Assembly (NCBI GenBank): GCA_964418745.1
Contig: CAYQMX010000001.1
Coordinates: 186,001-250,000, forward strand
Length of the DNA: 64,000 nt
DNA from: Scleromatobacter sp964418745
Lineage (GTDB): Bacteria > Pseudomonadota > Gammaproteobacteria > Burkholderiales > Burkholderiaceae_C
Direction: 5' to 3'
The notes beneath the pieces were generated by a model that saw only the letters and a list, made by a program, of their open reading frames with translations, was not told where the DNA came from and did not search any database. Numbering within the stretch: position 1 is the first letter of the stretch; each line of letters begins with the position of its first letter. Made by a program: the position numbers and the translations under genes. Shown one piece after another: positions 9,301 through 16,235 of this stretch.

Positions 9301-9517
9301 GCTGGGCGTGCTGCCACTGGCGATCTCCAGCGGCGCCGGCTCGGCCAGCCAGCGCGCGATCGGCACCGGCGTGATGGGCGGCATGGCCACCGCCACGCTG
9401 GTGGGCGTGGTGTTCGTGCCGCTGTTCTTCGTGCTGGTGCGCTCGCTGTTCAAGGGCAGCCGGCGCCAGCACGACTTCGACCTCGCGCACTCCCAATCGC
9501 GTTCGTTCAAGGAGTGA
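6362..9517 (+). CDS. RND multidrug efflux pump, inner-membrane subunit (AcrB/MexB type)
   Basis: Proton-driven trimeric transporter of the HAE-1 hydrophobe/amphiphile family; 1051 residues against 1049 in AcrB. The N-terminus MAKFFIERPIFA is classic. Visible landmarks are the proton-relay acidic pair D407-D408 in IVVDDAIVVVENVERI, the matching Lys near 938 in GLSAKNAVLIIEFAK, the large periplasmic porter loops and twelve hydrophobic spans. Substrates are probably lipophilic drugs, dyes or detergents, by family; metal-pump (HME) signatures are absent. It sits between adaptor and channel in a single plus-strand operon. Confidence 0.97.
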   Translation: MAKFFIERPIFAIVIALFVLVFGSVAITQLPIAQYPPVAPPTIVLNATYPGASARTMDEAVISVIEQELNGSPGMIYMESVSQSNGTGSITVSYEPGTSPDLAQVDVQNRLSRAAPRLPSAVTQQGVRVDKARSNFLLFTILSSDNPAYNPVALGDYASRNVLPEIQRIPGVGQAQLFGTERAMRIWVDPAKLVSYKLAMSDVNAAIAAQNAQVSAGSIGDIPNVLTQGITATVVVQGQLTSIEQFGAIVLRANPDGSSVRLRDVARLELGAQNYATSARLNGEPSTGIGVQLSPSGNALATADAIKTRMAQLSRYFPEGVKYSIPYDSSRFIRISIRQVVETLLEAVALVFVVMFVFLQDWRYTLIPTIVVPVALLGTFGVLLALGYSINVLTMFGMVLVIGIVVDDAIVVVENVERIMSSEGLPPLEATRKAMGQIQGAIVGVTVVLISVFVPLAFFAGAVGNIYRQFSTVMVASISFSAFMALSLTPALCGVLLKPVEAGHHHARRGPFGLFNRSFDRISHGYEGLVGRALGRMGRRVMLMLFVVIVGGVVAFFVKLPASFLPGEDQGYLIVNVQLPPGATRNRTLEVMKQVEGYMLKQPEVQSMVSVLGFSYSGSGQNAALAFVPLKDWDERKGTAHAAQAVAGRAFGALSRVRDASIFPLSPPPIPELGNASGFSFRLQDRGGLGHEALLGARNQLLGLASKDPLLAGIRPDGLEDASQLEVTIDRERAASQGVGFAAINAAISTGFGSAYVNDFPNAGRLQRVVVQADQQARMQPDDLLRLNVINASGQPVPLSAFANVRWVTGAVQSVRFNGYPAMRIAGDASPGHSTGEAMAEMERLAAQLPAGFAFEWTGQSREEKLSGSTAPLLLGFSMLAVFLCLAALYESWSIPVAVLLVVPVGVLGALLGAWSRGFANDVYFKVGLITIIGLSAKNAVLIIEFAKDLQAQGKGVVEAALEAIRLRFRPIIMTSLAFMLGVLPLAISSGAGSASQRAIGTGVMGGMATATLVGVVFVPLFFVLVRSLFKGSRRQHDFDLAHSQSRSFKE

Positions 9518-9522
9518 ACGCC

Positions 9523-10947
9523 ATGCACGACGACAAGCTTCGCAAGGACTTCGTGACGATTTCCCGAGCCCCTTCCGGCGCACTGCGCGCCGTGGCACTG
9601 GCCGCGCTGGCCGGCGCGCTCGCTGCCTGCAGCACGATGGCACCGCGCTACGAGCGCCCGGCCGCACCGGTGGCCGCCAGCTTCCCCGGCGCCGCGCAGG
9701 GCGGTGCCGTGCCCGCGCCGCCACCGTGGCAGGCCTGGTTCCAGGATGCGCGCCTGGCCCGCCTGATTTCCGCCGCGCTGGCCAACAACCGCGACCTGCG
9801 CGTCTCGATGCTCAACATCGAGGTCGCGCGGGCGCAGGTGGGCCTGGGCCGCGCCGGCGAGTTCCCGACGATCAACCTGCAGGGCGCCCACACGCGCGAG
9901 ACCGGCTTGCAGACGGTGGACAGCGTGGGCCTGGCCGTGGCCGGCTACGAGCTCGACCTGTGGGGCCGCGTGCGCTCGCTCACCGACGCCGCGCTGGCCC
10001 AGCTCGCCGCCACCGAGGAGGCGCGCAAGGCGGCGCAGATCTCGCTGGTCGCCTCGGTGGCCAATGCCTACTACGCGCTGGCCGGCGACCAGGCCTTGCT
10101 GGAGGTCGCCCGCCAGACGCTGGCCACGCGCACCGATTCGCTCCGGCTGGTCCAGCTGCGCTTCGACAACGGCGTGGCCTCCAGCATCGACCTGCAGCTG
10201 AACCGGTCGCTGGTCGAGACCGCACGCGTCGCGTTCGTGTCGGCGCAGCGCCAGCGCGCGCTGGACCAGAACGCGCTCGAGCTGCTGGTCGGCGGCCCGC
10301 TGCCGGCGCCGCTGCCCGACGCGCCGGCCTGGGACGACATGACGCTGCCCGACGTGCCCGCCGGCCTGCCCTCGGAGGTGCTGCTGGAGCGCCCCGACGT
10401 GCGCCAGGCCGAGCAGCAGCTGGTCGCCGCCAACGCCAACATCGGCGCCGCGCGCGCCGCGTTCTTCCCCACCATCTCGCTGACCGGCAGCTACGGCACC
10501 GCCAGCACCTCGCTCGGCGGCCTGTTCGACCATGCGGCCTGGAGCTTCATCCCGCAGGTGACGCTGCCGCTGTTCGACGCCGGCCGCACCCGCAACAACC
10601 TGCGCGTGAGCGAGGCCCAGCGCGACATCGCGACCGCGCAGTACGAGAAGGCGGTGCAGACCGCGTTCCGCGACGTCGCCGACGCGCTGGCCGGCCGGGC
10701 GACGCTGGTCGAACAGCTGGCCGCCCAGCAGGCCCAGACCGACGCCGAGGCCGCGCGCTTCAAGCTGGCCAACCTGCTGTTCACCAACGGCGTGGCGAGC
10801 TCGCTCGACCAGCTCGACGCCCAGCGCTCGCTGTTCGCGTCGCAGCAGGCGCTGGTGCAGGTCAAGCTGGCGTTGCTGCAGAACCGGATCGCGGTCTATC
10901 GCGCACTGGGCGGCGGTTGGGGCGGCGGGGTGGGTCCGGTGTCCTGA
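9523..10947 (+). CDS. Outer-membrane efflux channel lipoprotein (NodT/OprM family)
   Basis: Third part of the tripartite pump: a trimeric outer-membrane/periplasmic tunnel. The 474 residues include a lipoprotein signal with lipobox ALAAC, Cys at about 36, and the diagnostic MAPRYERPAAPV that follows it. Two OEP repeats carry long amphipathic helices, with NodT landmarks such as YELDLWGRVRSL and LLERPDVRQAEQQL. The ATG at 9523 lies six bases after the pump stop, with GGAG at 9511-9514 as ribosome site. The N-terminal region before the hydrophobic core is longer than usual, so a start further in is possible. Confidence 0.95.
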   Translation: MHDDKLRKDFVTISRAPSGALRAVALAALAGALAACSTMAPRYERPAAPVAASFPGAAQGGAVPAPPPWQAWFQDARLARLISAALANNRDLRVSMLNIEVARAQVGLGRAGEFPTINLQGAHTRETGLQTVDSVGLAVAGYELDLWGRVRSLTDAALAQLAATEEARKAAQISLVASVANAYYALAGDQALLEVARQTLATRTDSLRLVQLRFDNGVASSIDLQLNRSLVETARVAFVSAQRQRALDQNALELLVGGPLPAPLPDAPAWDDMTLPDVPAGLPSEVLLERPDVRQAEQQLVAANANIGAARAAFFPTISLTGSYGTASTSLGGLFDHAAWSFIPQVTLPLFDAGRTRNNLRVSEAQRDIATAQYEKAVQTAFRDVADALAGRATLVEQLAAQQAQTDAEAARFKLANLLFTNGVASSLDQLDAQRSLFASQQALVQVKLALLQNRIAVYRALGGGWGGGVGPVS

Positions 10948-11270
10948 TGCGCGCCCTCGGCACCGCGCTGGCCGCCGGCCTGTTGGCCTGCGCCTGTGTC
11001 GTCGTGCCCAGGACGGTGAACGGCGACGACCCGGACTGCCGCGTTGTCACGAACCACATGGAACTGCAGACGGTGCCGGTCGGCGCGATCAACAACTGCA
11101 GCTACAAGCAGGACTGCATCACGATCGCCGCGGGACTCGGCGTGACGGCGGCCAGCGCGATCGACTCGGGCTCGGTCGTCGTGATCGGCAACGTGCTCTA
11201 TTGGGCCGAGCAGCGCGCCGGGTGCGCGCCGCCGGGCAAGGCGGCGGCCTCGGCCGTCGCGCCGACCTGA
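10947..11270 (+). CDS. Small Cys-containing putative lipoprotein, unknown
   Basis: A 107-residue exported protein. The short hydrophobic leader MRALGTALAAGLLACACVVV contains two possible lipobox cysteines. The mature part has four more Cys (DPDCRV, NNCSY, QDCITI, RAGC) that could form disulfides, plus a hydrophobic stretch ITIAAGLGVTAASAI. Its ATG shares one base with the stop of the channel gene, so it is translationally coupled to the RND operon. Coupling suggests an envelope role with the pump, but the family is unknown to me. Confidence 0.72.
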   Translation: MRALGTALAAGLLACACVVVPRTVNGDDPDCRVVTNHMELQTVPVGAINNCSYKQDCITIAAGLGVTAASAIDSGSVVVIGNVLYWAEQRAGCAPPGKAAASAVAPT

Positions 11271-11286
11271 GGCAGCGTTCGTCGCG

Positions 11287-11988
11287 TCATGCGCCCGCAA
11301 CGCCCTGGCGCCGGGGCCTGCGCGCGCCCACCAGCAACAGCCACAGGATCATCGCCGGCTCGCCGAATTCCAGCAGCAGGGTGGGCAGCGCCGCGGCGGC
11401 GGCCAGCCCCGGCGCGACGAGGGCGGCGATCGATCCCGCGACGTAGCCGGTGCCGGCTGCGATCACCAGCCAGCCGAACACCTTGGGAATGAAGCCGCAG
11501 CGCAACGCCAGGAGGCCGAACGGGAACAGCCACAGGCCCCAGAACACGGCCGCCACCTGCTGGCCCTGGGCATGCAGGTGCAGGAACAGCAGCGCCAGCG
11601 CGTCGAGCTGCGGCCGGTCGAAGGCCGACAGCCACGCCGGACCCGTCGCCAGCAGCCCGGCGGCCACTTCGTTGAGGACGTTGAGGAACATGATGGGGAT
11701 CGGCAGCAGCCCCAGCGCCAGCATCTGGCGCGCGAGCGGCACCGAGACGGGCCGCAGCAGGTTGTACAGGATGAGCACCAGCCAGACCTCGATGGCCTGG
11801 TGGAACAGTTCGCTGGCCATGCCCAGGTGCAGCAGCGGCAGGTTGGCGGCGACCCGCTCCGCGGTGGCGCGGGCGTCGTCGGCCACGATCAGTCGGCCGG
11901 GCACGACCATCAGCCCGATCGGCGCGGTGAACGCGACCATCGTGTAGAGCAGGCCGGCGCGCCGGGCCTGGTTGCGCTGCTCGTTCAT
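11287..11988 (-). CDS. DUF4386-like multi-pass membrane protein
   Basis: A 233-residue inner-membrane protein with about six hydrophobic segments, for example TMVAFTAPIGLMVV, VWLVLILYNLL, FWGLWLFPFGLLAL and VFGWLVIAAGTGYVAG. The layout and the segment GFIPKVFGWLVIAAG resemble the DUF4386 family, whose function is unknown. It is the last gene of a four-gene minus-strand operon led by an ArsR-type regulator; its ATG overlaps the previous stop by four bases (ATGA). No catalytic or metal-binding motif is evident. Family assignment is by resemblance. Confidence 0.8.
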   Translation of the reverse strand: MNEQRNQARRAGLLYTMVAFTAPIGLMVVPGRLIVADDARATAERVAANLPLLHLGMASELFHQAIEVWLVLILYNLLRPVSVPLARQMLALGLLPIPIMFLNVLNEVAAGLLATGPAWLSAFDRPQLDALALLFLHLHAQGQQVAAVFWGLWLFPFGLLALRCGFIPKVFGWLVIAAGTGYVAGSIAALVAPGLAAAAALPTLLLEFGEPAMILWLLLVGARRPRRQGVAGA

Positions 11989-12422
11989 CGCGCCGCGCGC
12001 CAGCGGTCGCCCTGCTTGCGGACGTAGTGGTCGAACACGTAGCGCCACGGGATGACGAGCGCCACCAGGACGACGAGCGAGCAGGGGAAGACGTTGCTGC
12101 GCGTGGCCGGGTCCATGTGGCCGGACGTCCACAGCGGCCACGCGATGGCGCCCAGCCAGATCGTCTTCCAGGTCAGCTCCCACAGCAGGATGGGCAGCAA
12201 CTGCAGCGGATAGCGCAGGCCGAACAGCGCCAGCGTCGAGAACGCCACCAGCATGCAGGCTTCCACGCCGTCCATGAACGCCCACGGCTGGGTGCGATGG
12301 AAGAACTGCGGCCAGACGAGGTTGGCCAGGCCGACCACGATCAGCAGGTACATGGCACGCAGCAGGTGCAGGCGCCAGGTGGGGACGGCGCGCGGAGTGA
12401 ACACGGTGGCGGCGACCATCAT
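11985..12422 (-). CDS. Hypothetical four-helix inner-membrane protein
   Basis: About 145 residues with four hydrophobic spans (LLIVVGLANLVWP, ACMLVAFSTLALFGL, IWLGAIAWPLW, SLVVLVALVIPW) and a basic C-terminus (YVRKQGDRWRAAR). Two adjacent ATGs at 12422 and 12419 are possible; the first overlaps the preceding stop. It lies third in the ArsR-led operon, overlapping both neighbours by four bases, so production of the three membrane proteins is probably coordinated. I do not recognise a named family. Confidence 0.78.
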   Translation of the reverse strand: MMVAATVFTPRAVPTWRLHLLRAMYLLIVVGLANLVWPQFFHRTQPWAFMDGVEACMLVAFSTLALFGLRYPLQLLPILLWELTWKTIWLGAIAWPLWTSGHMDPATRSNVFPCSLVVLVALVIPWRYVFDHYVRKQGDRWRAAR

Positions 12423-12643
12423 TCCACCTGCTTCAGGATCTTCTCGATGGCGGCCAGGCGCGTGCGGACGTCGTCCAGCGACACGGCGATCGCCTTCAGC
12501 GCGGTGGCGGCCTCGGCATTCGCGACGCCGCCGGCCGCCTGGGCGCGGGCCTGCAGGACGAGGGCGCGATAGCGCATGCCGAACACGACCAGGATCGTGG
12601 CCAACGGCAGGGCGATGGTGAGGAAGTAGACGCTTTCGGACAT
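12419..12643 (-). CDS. Small single-span membrane protein with coiled-coil tail
   Basis: A 74-residue protein: one N-terminal membrane anchor (VYFLTIALPLATILVVFGM), then an Ala-rich helix ending in a heptad-like stretch (SLDDVRTRLAAIEKILKQV). AGAGG sits six bases before the ATG at 12643, which decides against the upstream GTG at 12649. It is the second gene of the ArsR-led operon. Small anchored coiled-coil proteins often act as accessory subunits; here that is inference. Confidence 0.78.
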   Translation of the reverse strand: MSESVYFLTIALPLATILVVFGMRYRALVLQARAQAAGGVANAEAATALKAIAVSLDDVRTRLAAIEKILKQVE

Positions 12644-12651
12644 GGGCACCT

Positions 12652-12984
12652 CTAGGAGTCGGCAGGGTTCGTCAGGGAGGCGGCCGCCTGGGCGATGGCG
12701 GCCGGCGAGAGTTCGATCAGGAAATCGGCGACCTCGAAGAAGTTCAGGGCCTTGCCGTCCTGCGACAGCTCGAGCCGGCTCGTGACGAGACCGGCCTCCT
12801 CCAGCTTCTGCAGGTGCAGGTGCAGCAGCGGCCGACTGATCCCCAGGTCGCGCGCCAGCTGGCTCACGTAGTTGCGCCCGCCCGCGGCGAGCGCCGCGAC
12901 GATGCGCAGCCGGTGCGGACTGGCCAGTGCCGCGAGCCTTGCCAGCAGTTGGTCGCCGTCCTGTTCAGTAGTCTTCGATTTCAC
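12652..12984 (-). CDS. ArsR-family winged-helix transcription regulator (GTG start)
   Basis: A 110-residue DNA-binding protein, probably an autorepressor of its own operon. The helix-turn-helix core is clear: ASPHRLRIVAALA, then YVSQLARDLGISRPLLHLHL and a wing VTSRLELSQDGKALNFF. There is no Cys and none of the usual ArsR metal-ligand clusters, so it is not an obvious metal sensor. It starts with GTG at 12984, six bases after a -10-like hexamer and inside a near-perfect inverted repeat, which argues for tight autoregulation. The three downstream genes encode membrane proteins of unknown function. Confidence 0.9.
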   Translation of the reverse strand: MKSKTTEQDGDQLLARLAALASPHRLRIVAALAAGGRNYVSQLARDLGISRPLLHLHLQKLEEAGLVTSRLELSQDGKALNFFEVADFLIELSPAAIAQAAASLTNPADS

Positions 12985-13019
12985 GTGTCAAGAATAACTG
13001 ACATGTGAAAACAATGCAA
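12982..13019 (-). promoter_or_regulatory. Promoter and probable operator of the ArsR-led operon
   Basis: On the minus strand a -35 TTGCAT (13019-13014) is separated by exactly 17 bases from a -10 TATTCT (12996-12991), which ends six bases before the GTG start. Overlapping the -10 is an inverted repeat with 9-base arms matching at 8 of 9 positions around an 8-base centre (12982-13007; core TGTCA-N8-TGACA). A regulator bound there would block the promoter. The transcript would be leaderless. All elements are read directly; function is inference. Confidence 0.75.
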
Positions 13020-13109
13020 GCATGAACGCCCCGATCGACCCGTTGCCATGGGGTCGTGCCGGCGCGCATGATGGCCGTCCACGCGGGCGAACCCGCGCGG
13101 GGAGGGATC

Positions 13110-13490
13110 ATGCACATCGGGCGACTCAACCATTTCACGCTGCGCTGTCGGCCGCAGGAACTCGTCGAACTGCGCGAGTTCTACGTCGGCGTGCTGGGCC
13201 TGGCCGAGGGGCCGCGGCCGGACTTCAGCTTCCCGGGCCACTGGCTCTACGCCGACGGCGCGGCCATCGTCCACCTGGCCGGCGTGCTCGCCAGCCGGCC
13301 TGCCCGGGAGACCGGGCCCCTGGACCACATCGCGTTCTCGGCCCGCGACCTGGAGGCGACGCGCCAGCGCCTGAACGACCGCAACATCCTCTTCGACGAG
13401 CGTCCCGTCCCCGGCTTTCCGCTGCACCAGGTGTTCCTCAGCGATCCGCAGGGGCTGCGGCTCGAGCTGACGTTCGAGGCGGCGGCTTGA
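13110..13490 (+). CDS. VOC-superfamily (glyoxalase/bleomycin-resistance fold) protein
   Basis: A 126-residue protein with two beta-alpha-beta-beta-beta modules: GRLNHFTLRCRPQEL followed by FYVGVLGLAEGPRP, and DHIAFSARDLEATRQRL followed by FLSDPQGLRLELTFE. Metal-binding candidates are the first His (LNHFTL), the second-module His (LDHIAF) and the terminal Glu. GGAGGG at 13101-13106 fixes the ATG at 13110; an upstream in-frame ATG has no such site. The substrate is unknown; dioxygenase, lyase and resistance functions are all found in this fold. Confidence 0.88.
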   Translation: MHIGRLNHFTLRCRPQELVELREFYVGVLGLAEGPRPDFSFPGHWLYADGAAIVHLAGVLASRPARETGPLDHIAFSARDLEATRQRLNDRNILFDERPVPGFPLHQVFLSDPQGLRLELTFEAAA

Positions 13491-13538
13491 CGGTGCCGGC
13501 CCGGCCTCGCGAAGAGTCGGGGACGCGCGTTCGGGCGC

Positions 13539-13994
13539 CTACTCCGGCCACTGCGGCTCTTCGCCGCTGTCGTCGAAACGCGGGAAGATCGTCAGGTTGA
13601 CGACCTTGCCCTTGGCGGCCCAGAACATCAGCCCGTGCTGCTCGCTCTGGTAGCACTTGCCGGAGTCCGCGAAGTCGTCGGTGAGCTCGAGGTCGCGGAT
13701 GTCGGCCTCGACGGCCAGGCGCGGCAGGTCGTCGACCTCGCAGCCGATGATGGCCACGCCGTTGACGGTGGTGTCGGCCGACCAGGCGGTGATCGACTCC
13801 AGCTTGGAATCGGGCACGGCCTCGAACTCGAGTTCGATCTCGCCCCCCTGGTAGAACCAGGTCTCGACCGCGTTGCCTTCGTCGTCGCGCGAGGTCTCGA
13901 CCGAGTCGGGCTTGCCGGCGGCGCCGCGCACGACGTCGCGGCTCATGCCCAGCACGAAGGGAGCGATTCCGAAGTAGGGTGTTGCGTCGGCCAT
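13539..13994 (-). CDS. Hypothetical acidic protein co-oriented with ruvC
   Basis: A 151-residue soluble, acidic protein without signal peptide. It has alternating strands and acidic loops (GEIELEFEAVPDSKLESI, CEVDDLPRLAVEADI) and two Cys (IIGCEV, SGKCYQS). The end is WPE. It starts 28 bases after the ruvC stop and is the last gene of a minus-strand run. The pattern resembles small immunity-like or SMI1-like folds only superficially, and no toxin gene is adjacent. Family not recognised. Confidence 0.72.
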   Translation of the reverse strand: MADATPYFGIAPFVLGMSRDVVRGAAGKPDSVETSRDDEGNAVETWFYQGGEIELEFEAVPDSKLESITAWSADTTVNGVAIIGCEVDDLPRLAVEADIRDLELTDDFADSGKCYQSEQHGLMFWAAKGKVVNLTIFPRFDDSGEEPQWPE

Positions 13995-14022
13995 GGGATC
14001 TCGAAGGAGGGGTGGTTGGGCG

Positions 14023-14574
14023 TCAGTATGTACGACCGCCGCGGAATTGGGCGTGCTGGCGTCGCGCCAGCGGGGTGGCGGCCGCCAGCGCGGCCATCGT
14101 GCGGCCCGCGTGGGCGTGCATGATGGCCAGGCCCAGCGCATCGGCGGCGTCCTTGCCGGGCAGGCCGGGCAGCGCGAGCAGGCGCGCCACCATCTCCTGC
14201 ACCTGCTCCTTCCTGGCCTGGCCGTGGCCGACGACGCCCTTCTTCATCTGCACGGCGGTGTACTCGGACACCGGCAGGTCGGCCGCCACCAGCGCGGCCA
14301 TCGCCGCGCCGCGCGCCTGGCCCAGCAGCAGCGTGCTCTGCGGGTTCACGTTGACGAACACGATCTCCATCGCGGCCTGCTGCGGCTGGTAGCGCTGCAC
14401 CACCTCGCGCACGCCCTCGAACAGCACCTTGATGCGCCCGGGCAGGTCGCCCACGGCGTGCTTCGTCGTGCTGATGGTGCCGCTGGCCACGTAGTGCAGC
14501 GTCGCGCCCTCGCACTCGATCACGCCGAAGCCCGTGGTGCGCAGGCCGGGGTCGATGCCGAGGATGCGGATCAT
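14023..14574 (-). CDS. ruvC: Holliday junction resolvase RuvC
   Basis: Dimeric endonuclease that cleaves Holliday junctions during recombinational repair. The 183 residues carry the four catalytic acids: D8 in ILGIDPGL, E70 in AAMEIVF, and D142/D145 in KDAADALGLA. The ATG at 14574 overlaps the stop of the CdsA-like gene (ATGA), so translation is coupled to a lipid-enzyme operon. The usual partners ruvA and ruvB do not follow; an unrelated small gene does. Confidence 0.97.
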   Translation of the reverse strand: MIRILGIDPGLRTTGFGVIECEGATLHYVASGTISTTKHAVGDLPGRIKVLFEGVREVVQRYQPQQAAMEIVFVNVNPQSTLLLGQARGAAMAALVAADLPVSEYTAVQMKKGVVGHGQARKEQVQEMVARLLALPGLPGKDAADALGLAIMHAHAGRTMAALAAATPLARRQHAQFRGGRTY

Positions 14575-15545
14575 GACTTGAGCTGGAAGTACCAGCGCAC
14601 CGAGTGGAAGAACACGGGCGCGGCGAAGCACAGCGGCGCCACGCGGTCCAGCAGGCCCACGGCGCCGGTCACCTGGCCGGCGTTGCCCCAGTAGTTGACG
14701 CCGGCGTCGCGCTTGAGCGCGGTCATCACGAACTCGCCCAGCGTGCCGGCCGCGCCGGCGATCAGCGCCATCACCATCGCCTGCGGCAGCTTGAACGGCG
14801 TGATCCAGAACAGCAGCCCGCCTACCACGGCCGAGCCCAGGCAGGCCAGGCTCCAGGCGCGCAGCCCGAAGCTGCGGTCGATCATGCGCGCCACCGGACG
14901 CCGGCGCAGGTGGTGGCTGATGAAGGTCTCCAGCACCTGGGCCGTCACGGTGGCGGCCACCAGGAAGAAGACCAGGAACGGGCCGCGGTCGTGCATGTGG
15001 GGGAAGTCCAGCAGCAGGAGCGCCGGGGCGTGCGACAGTCCGAACACGCACACCATCACGCCCCATTGGATCTTCGCGTTGCGCTCGAGGAAGCGCAGCG
15101 GGTCGCCGCCGAGCGCGCTCAGCACCGGGATGGCGAGGAACACGTAGACCGGGATGAACACGGTGAACAGGTCGAAGCTGCGGCTGCCGGCCAGCAGGTA
15201 CTGCACCGGCAGCACCACGAAGAACGCCAGCATCAGGCTGCGGTGGTCGGCGCGCCGGGTCTGCATCAGCGTGACGAACTCGCGCAGCGCCAGGAACGAG
15301 AACACCGCGAACAGGAAGGTGGCGCCCGGTGCGCCCGACACCCAGGCGAGCCAGAACACCAGCGCGCCGATCCAGGTGGCGCGCAGGTCGGCGGCGAACT
15401 TGGTCAGGCCGTGGTCGTCCTGCGGCGACTTGTCGCGCATCGCGATGAAGACGGCGCCGGCCGACACGAGCAGCAGCCCGCCGAACACGATCAGGAACAG
15501 CAGGCCGACCTGCTGCGTGGCCGTCAGCGACTGTAGGTAGCTCAC
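14571..15545 (-). CDS. CdsA-family (phosphatidate cytidylyltransferase-like) membrane protein with degenerate active site
   Basis: A 324-residue polytopic membrane protein of the CdsA/YnbB superfamily, related to the enzyme making CDP-diacylglycerol. About eight hydrophobic spans are visible. The C-terminal signature region is recognisable (TALKRDAG at 275-282, then GLLDRVAP). The acidic residues of the canonical signature are changed: the KD pair is replaced by NY at 284-285, HGG by AVG, and the final Asp of DRxD by Ala at 303. Catalysis by the normal two-metal mechanism is therefore doubtful. It overlaps the upstream acyltransferase and downstream ruvC by four bases each. Confidence 0.85.
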   Translation of the reverse strand: MSYLQSLTATQQVGLLFLIVFGGLLLVSAGAVFIAMRDKSPQDDHGLTKFAADLRATWIGALVFWLAWVSGAPGATFLFAVFSFLALREFVTLMQTRRADHRSLMLAFFVVLPVQYLLAGSRSFDLFTVFIPVYVFLAIPVLSALGGDPLRFLERNAKIQWGVMVCVFGLSHAPALLLLDFPHMHDRGPFLVFFLVAATVTAQVLETFISHHLRRRPVARMIDRSFGLRAWSLACLGSAVVGGLLFWITPFKLPQAMVMALIAGAAGTLGEFVMTALKRDAGVNYWGNAGQVTGAVGLLDRVAPLCFAAPVFFHSVRWYFQLKS

Positions 15546-16168
15546 GGCGCGCCCCCCGGCTTCAGCGCGATGACGGCGTCACGGGCGCGCGCGAGGAAGT
15601 CGGCCTTGGCCTCGTCGGGCAGCAAATTGCACGGCGCCCCGAAGGTGACGGTGCACAGGATGGGCACCGGCACCACTTCGCCCTTGGGCATCACGCGCTG
15701 CACGTTGTCGATCCAGCACGGGATCAGCTGCACGCCGGGGAACTGGAGCGCCAGGCGGTACAGGCCGCTCTTGAAGTCCTGGGGCATGCCCTTGTTGCTG
15801 CGCGTGCCCTCCGGAAAGATCACCAGCGAGTCGCCCTGTTCCAGCGCCTCGATCAGCGGCGCCAGCGGGTCGGGACCGCCCTCCTTGCGCTCGCGGTCGA
15901 CGTAGACCGCGCGGAACACCTCGCGCGTGAGCCAGTGCTTGAGCGGCGTGGTCGTCCAGTAGTCGGCCGCGGCGATCGGGCGCGTTCGCGCGCGCAGGTC
16001 GGCCGGCAGCGTCGCCCACACCAACACCCAGTCGAGGTGGCTCTGGTGGTTGGCGAAATAGATGCGCTGTTCCGCCTTCGGCGGCACGCCCTTCCAGTGG
16101 CCCTGCGCGCCGGTGATCAGCCGGGCGACGGCCGCCAGCACGAAGCCCATTGCATCGGCTCTTGTCAT
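15542..16168 (-). CDS. 1-acylglycerol-3-phosphate acyltransferase family protein (PlsC-like)
   Basis: Membrane-associated lysophospholipid acyltransferase expected to transfer an acyl chain to lysophosphatidate or a related lipid. The 208 residues contain the catalytic HX4D motif NHQSHLDW (H41, D46) and the glycerol-phosphate binding motif FPEGTRSNKG. It heads a run of four minus-strand genes, overlapping the CdsA-like gene by four bases; the pair implies a shared lipid step. Start is the ATG at 16168. A -10-like TACACT lies six bases before it, within a hairpin. Confidence 0.9.
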   Translation of the reverse strand: MTRADAMGFVLAAVARLITGAQGHWKGVPPKAEQRIYFANHQSHLDWVLVWATLPADLRARTRPIAAADYWTTTPLKHWLTREVFRAVYVDRERKEGGPDPLAPLIEALEQGDSLVIFPEGTRSNKGMPQDFKSGLYRLALQFPGVQLIPCWIDNVQRVMPKGEVVPVPILCTVTFGAPCNLLPDEAKADFLARARDAVIALKPGGAP

Positions 16169-16192
16169 GGCGCCAGTGTAGGGGCTGGCGCC
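16169..16192 (-). promoter_or_regulatory. Hairpin and -10-like hexamer directly before the acyltransferase start
   Basis: An 8-base perfect inverted repeat (GGCGCCAG / CTGGCGCC, 8-base loop) abuts the ATG at 16168. On the minus strand it contains TACACT, which ends six bases before the ATG. It could be a promoter with an overlapping operator, or a leader hairpin occluding the start if transcription arrives from purH upstream. No T-tract follows, so it is not an evident terminator. Confidence 0.4.
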
Positions 16193-16235
16193 GTGCGGGC
16201 TGCGCGCGGCGCCCGGGGCGCCGCGCCCGTGGTGC

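Noticed and set aside
6281..9724. Minus-strand frame of over 1100 codons opposite the RND pump
   Set aside because: His/Arg/Gln-rich shadow of the pump coding sequence, without motifs.
13539..13994. Toxin-immunity reading of the acidic protein after ruvC
   Set aside because: Acidity alone is weak and no polymorphic toxin or secretion gene is adjacent.
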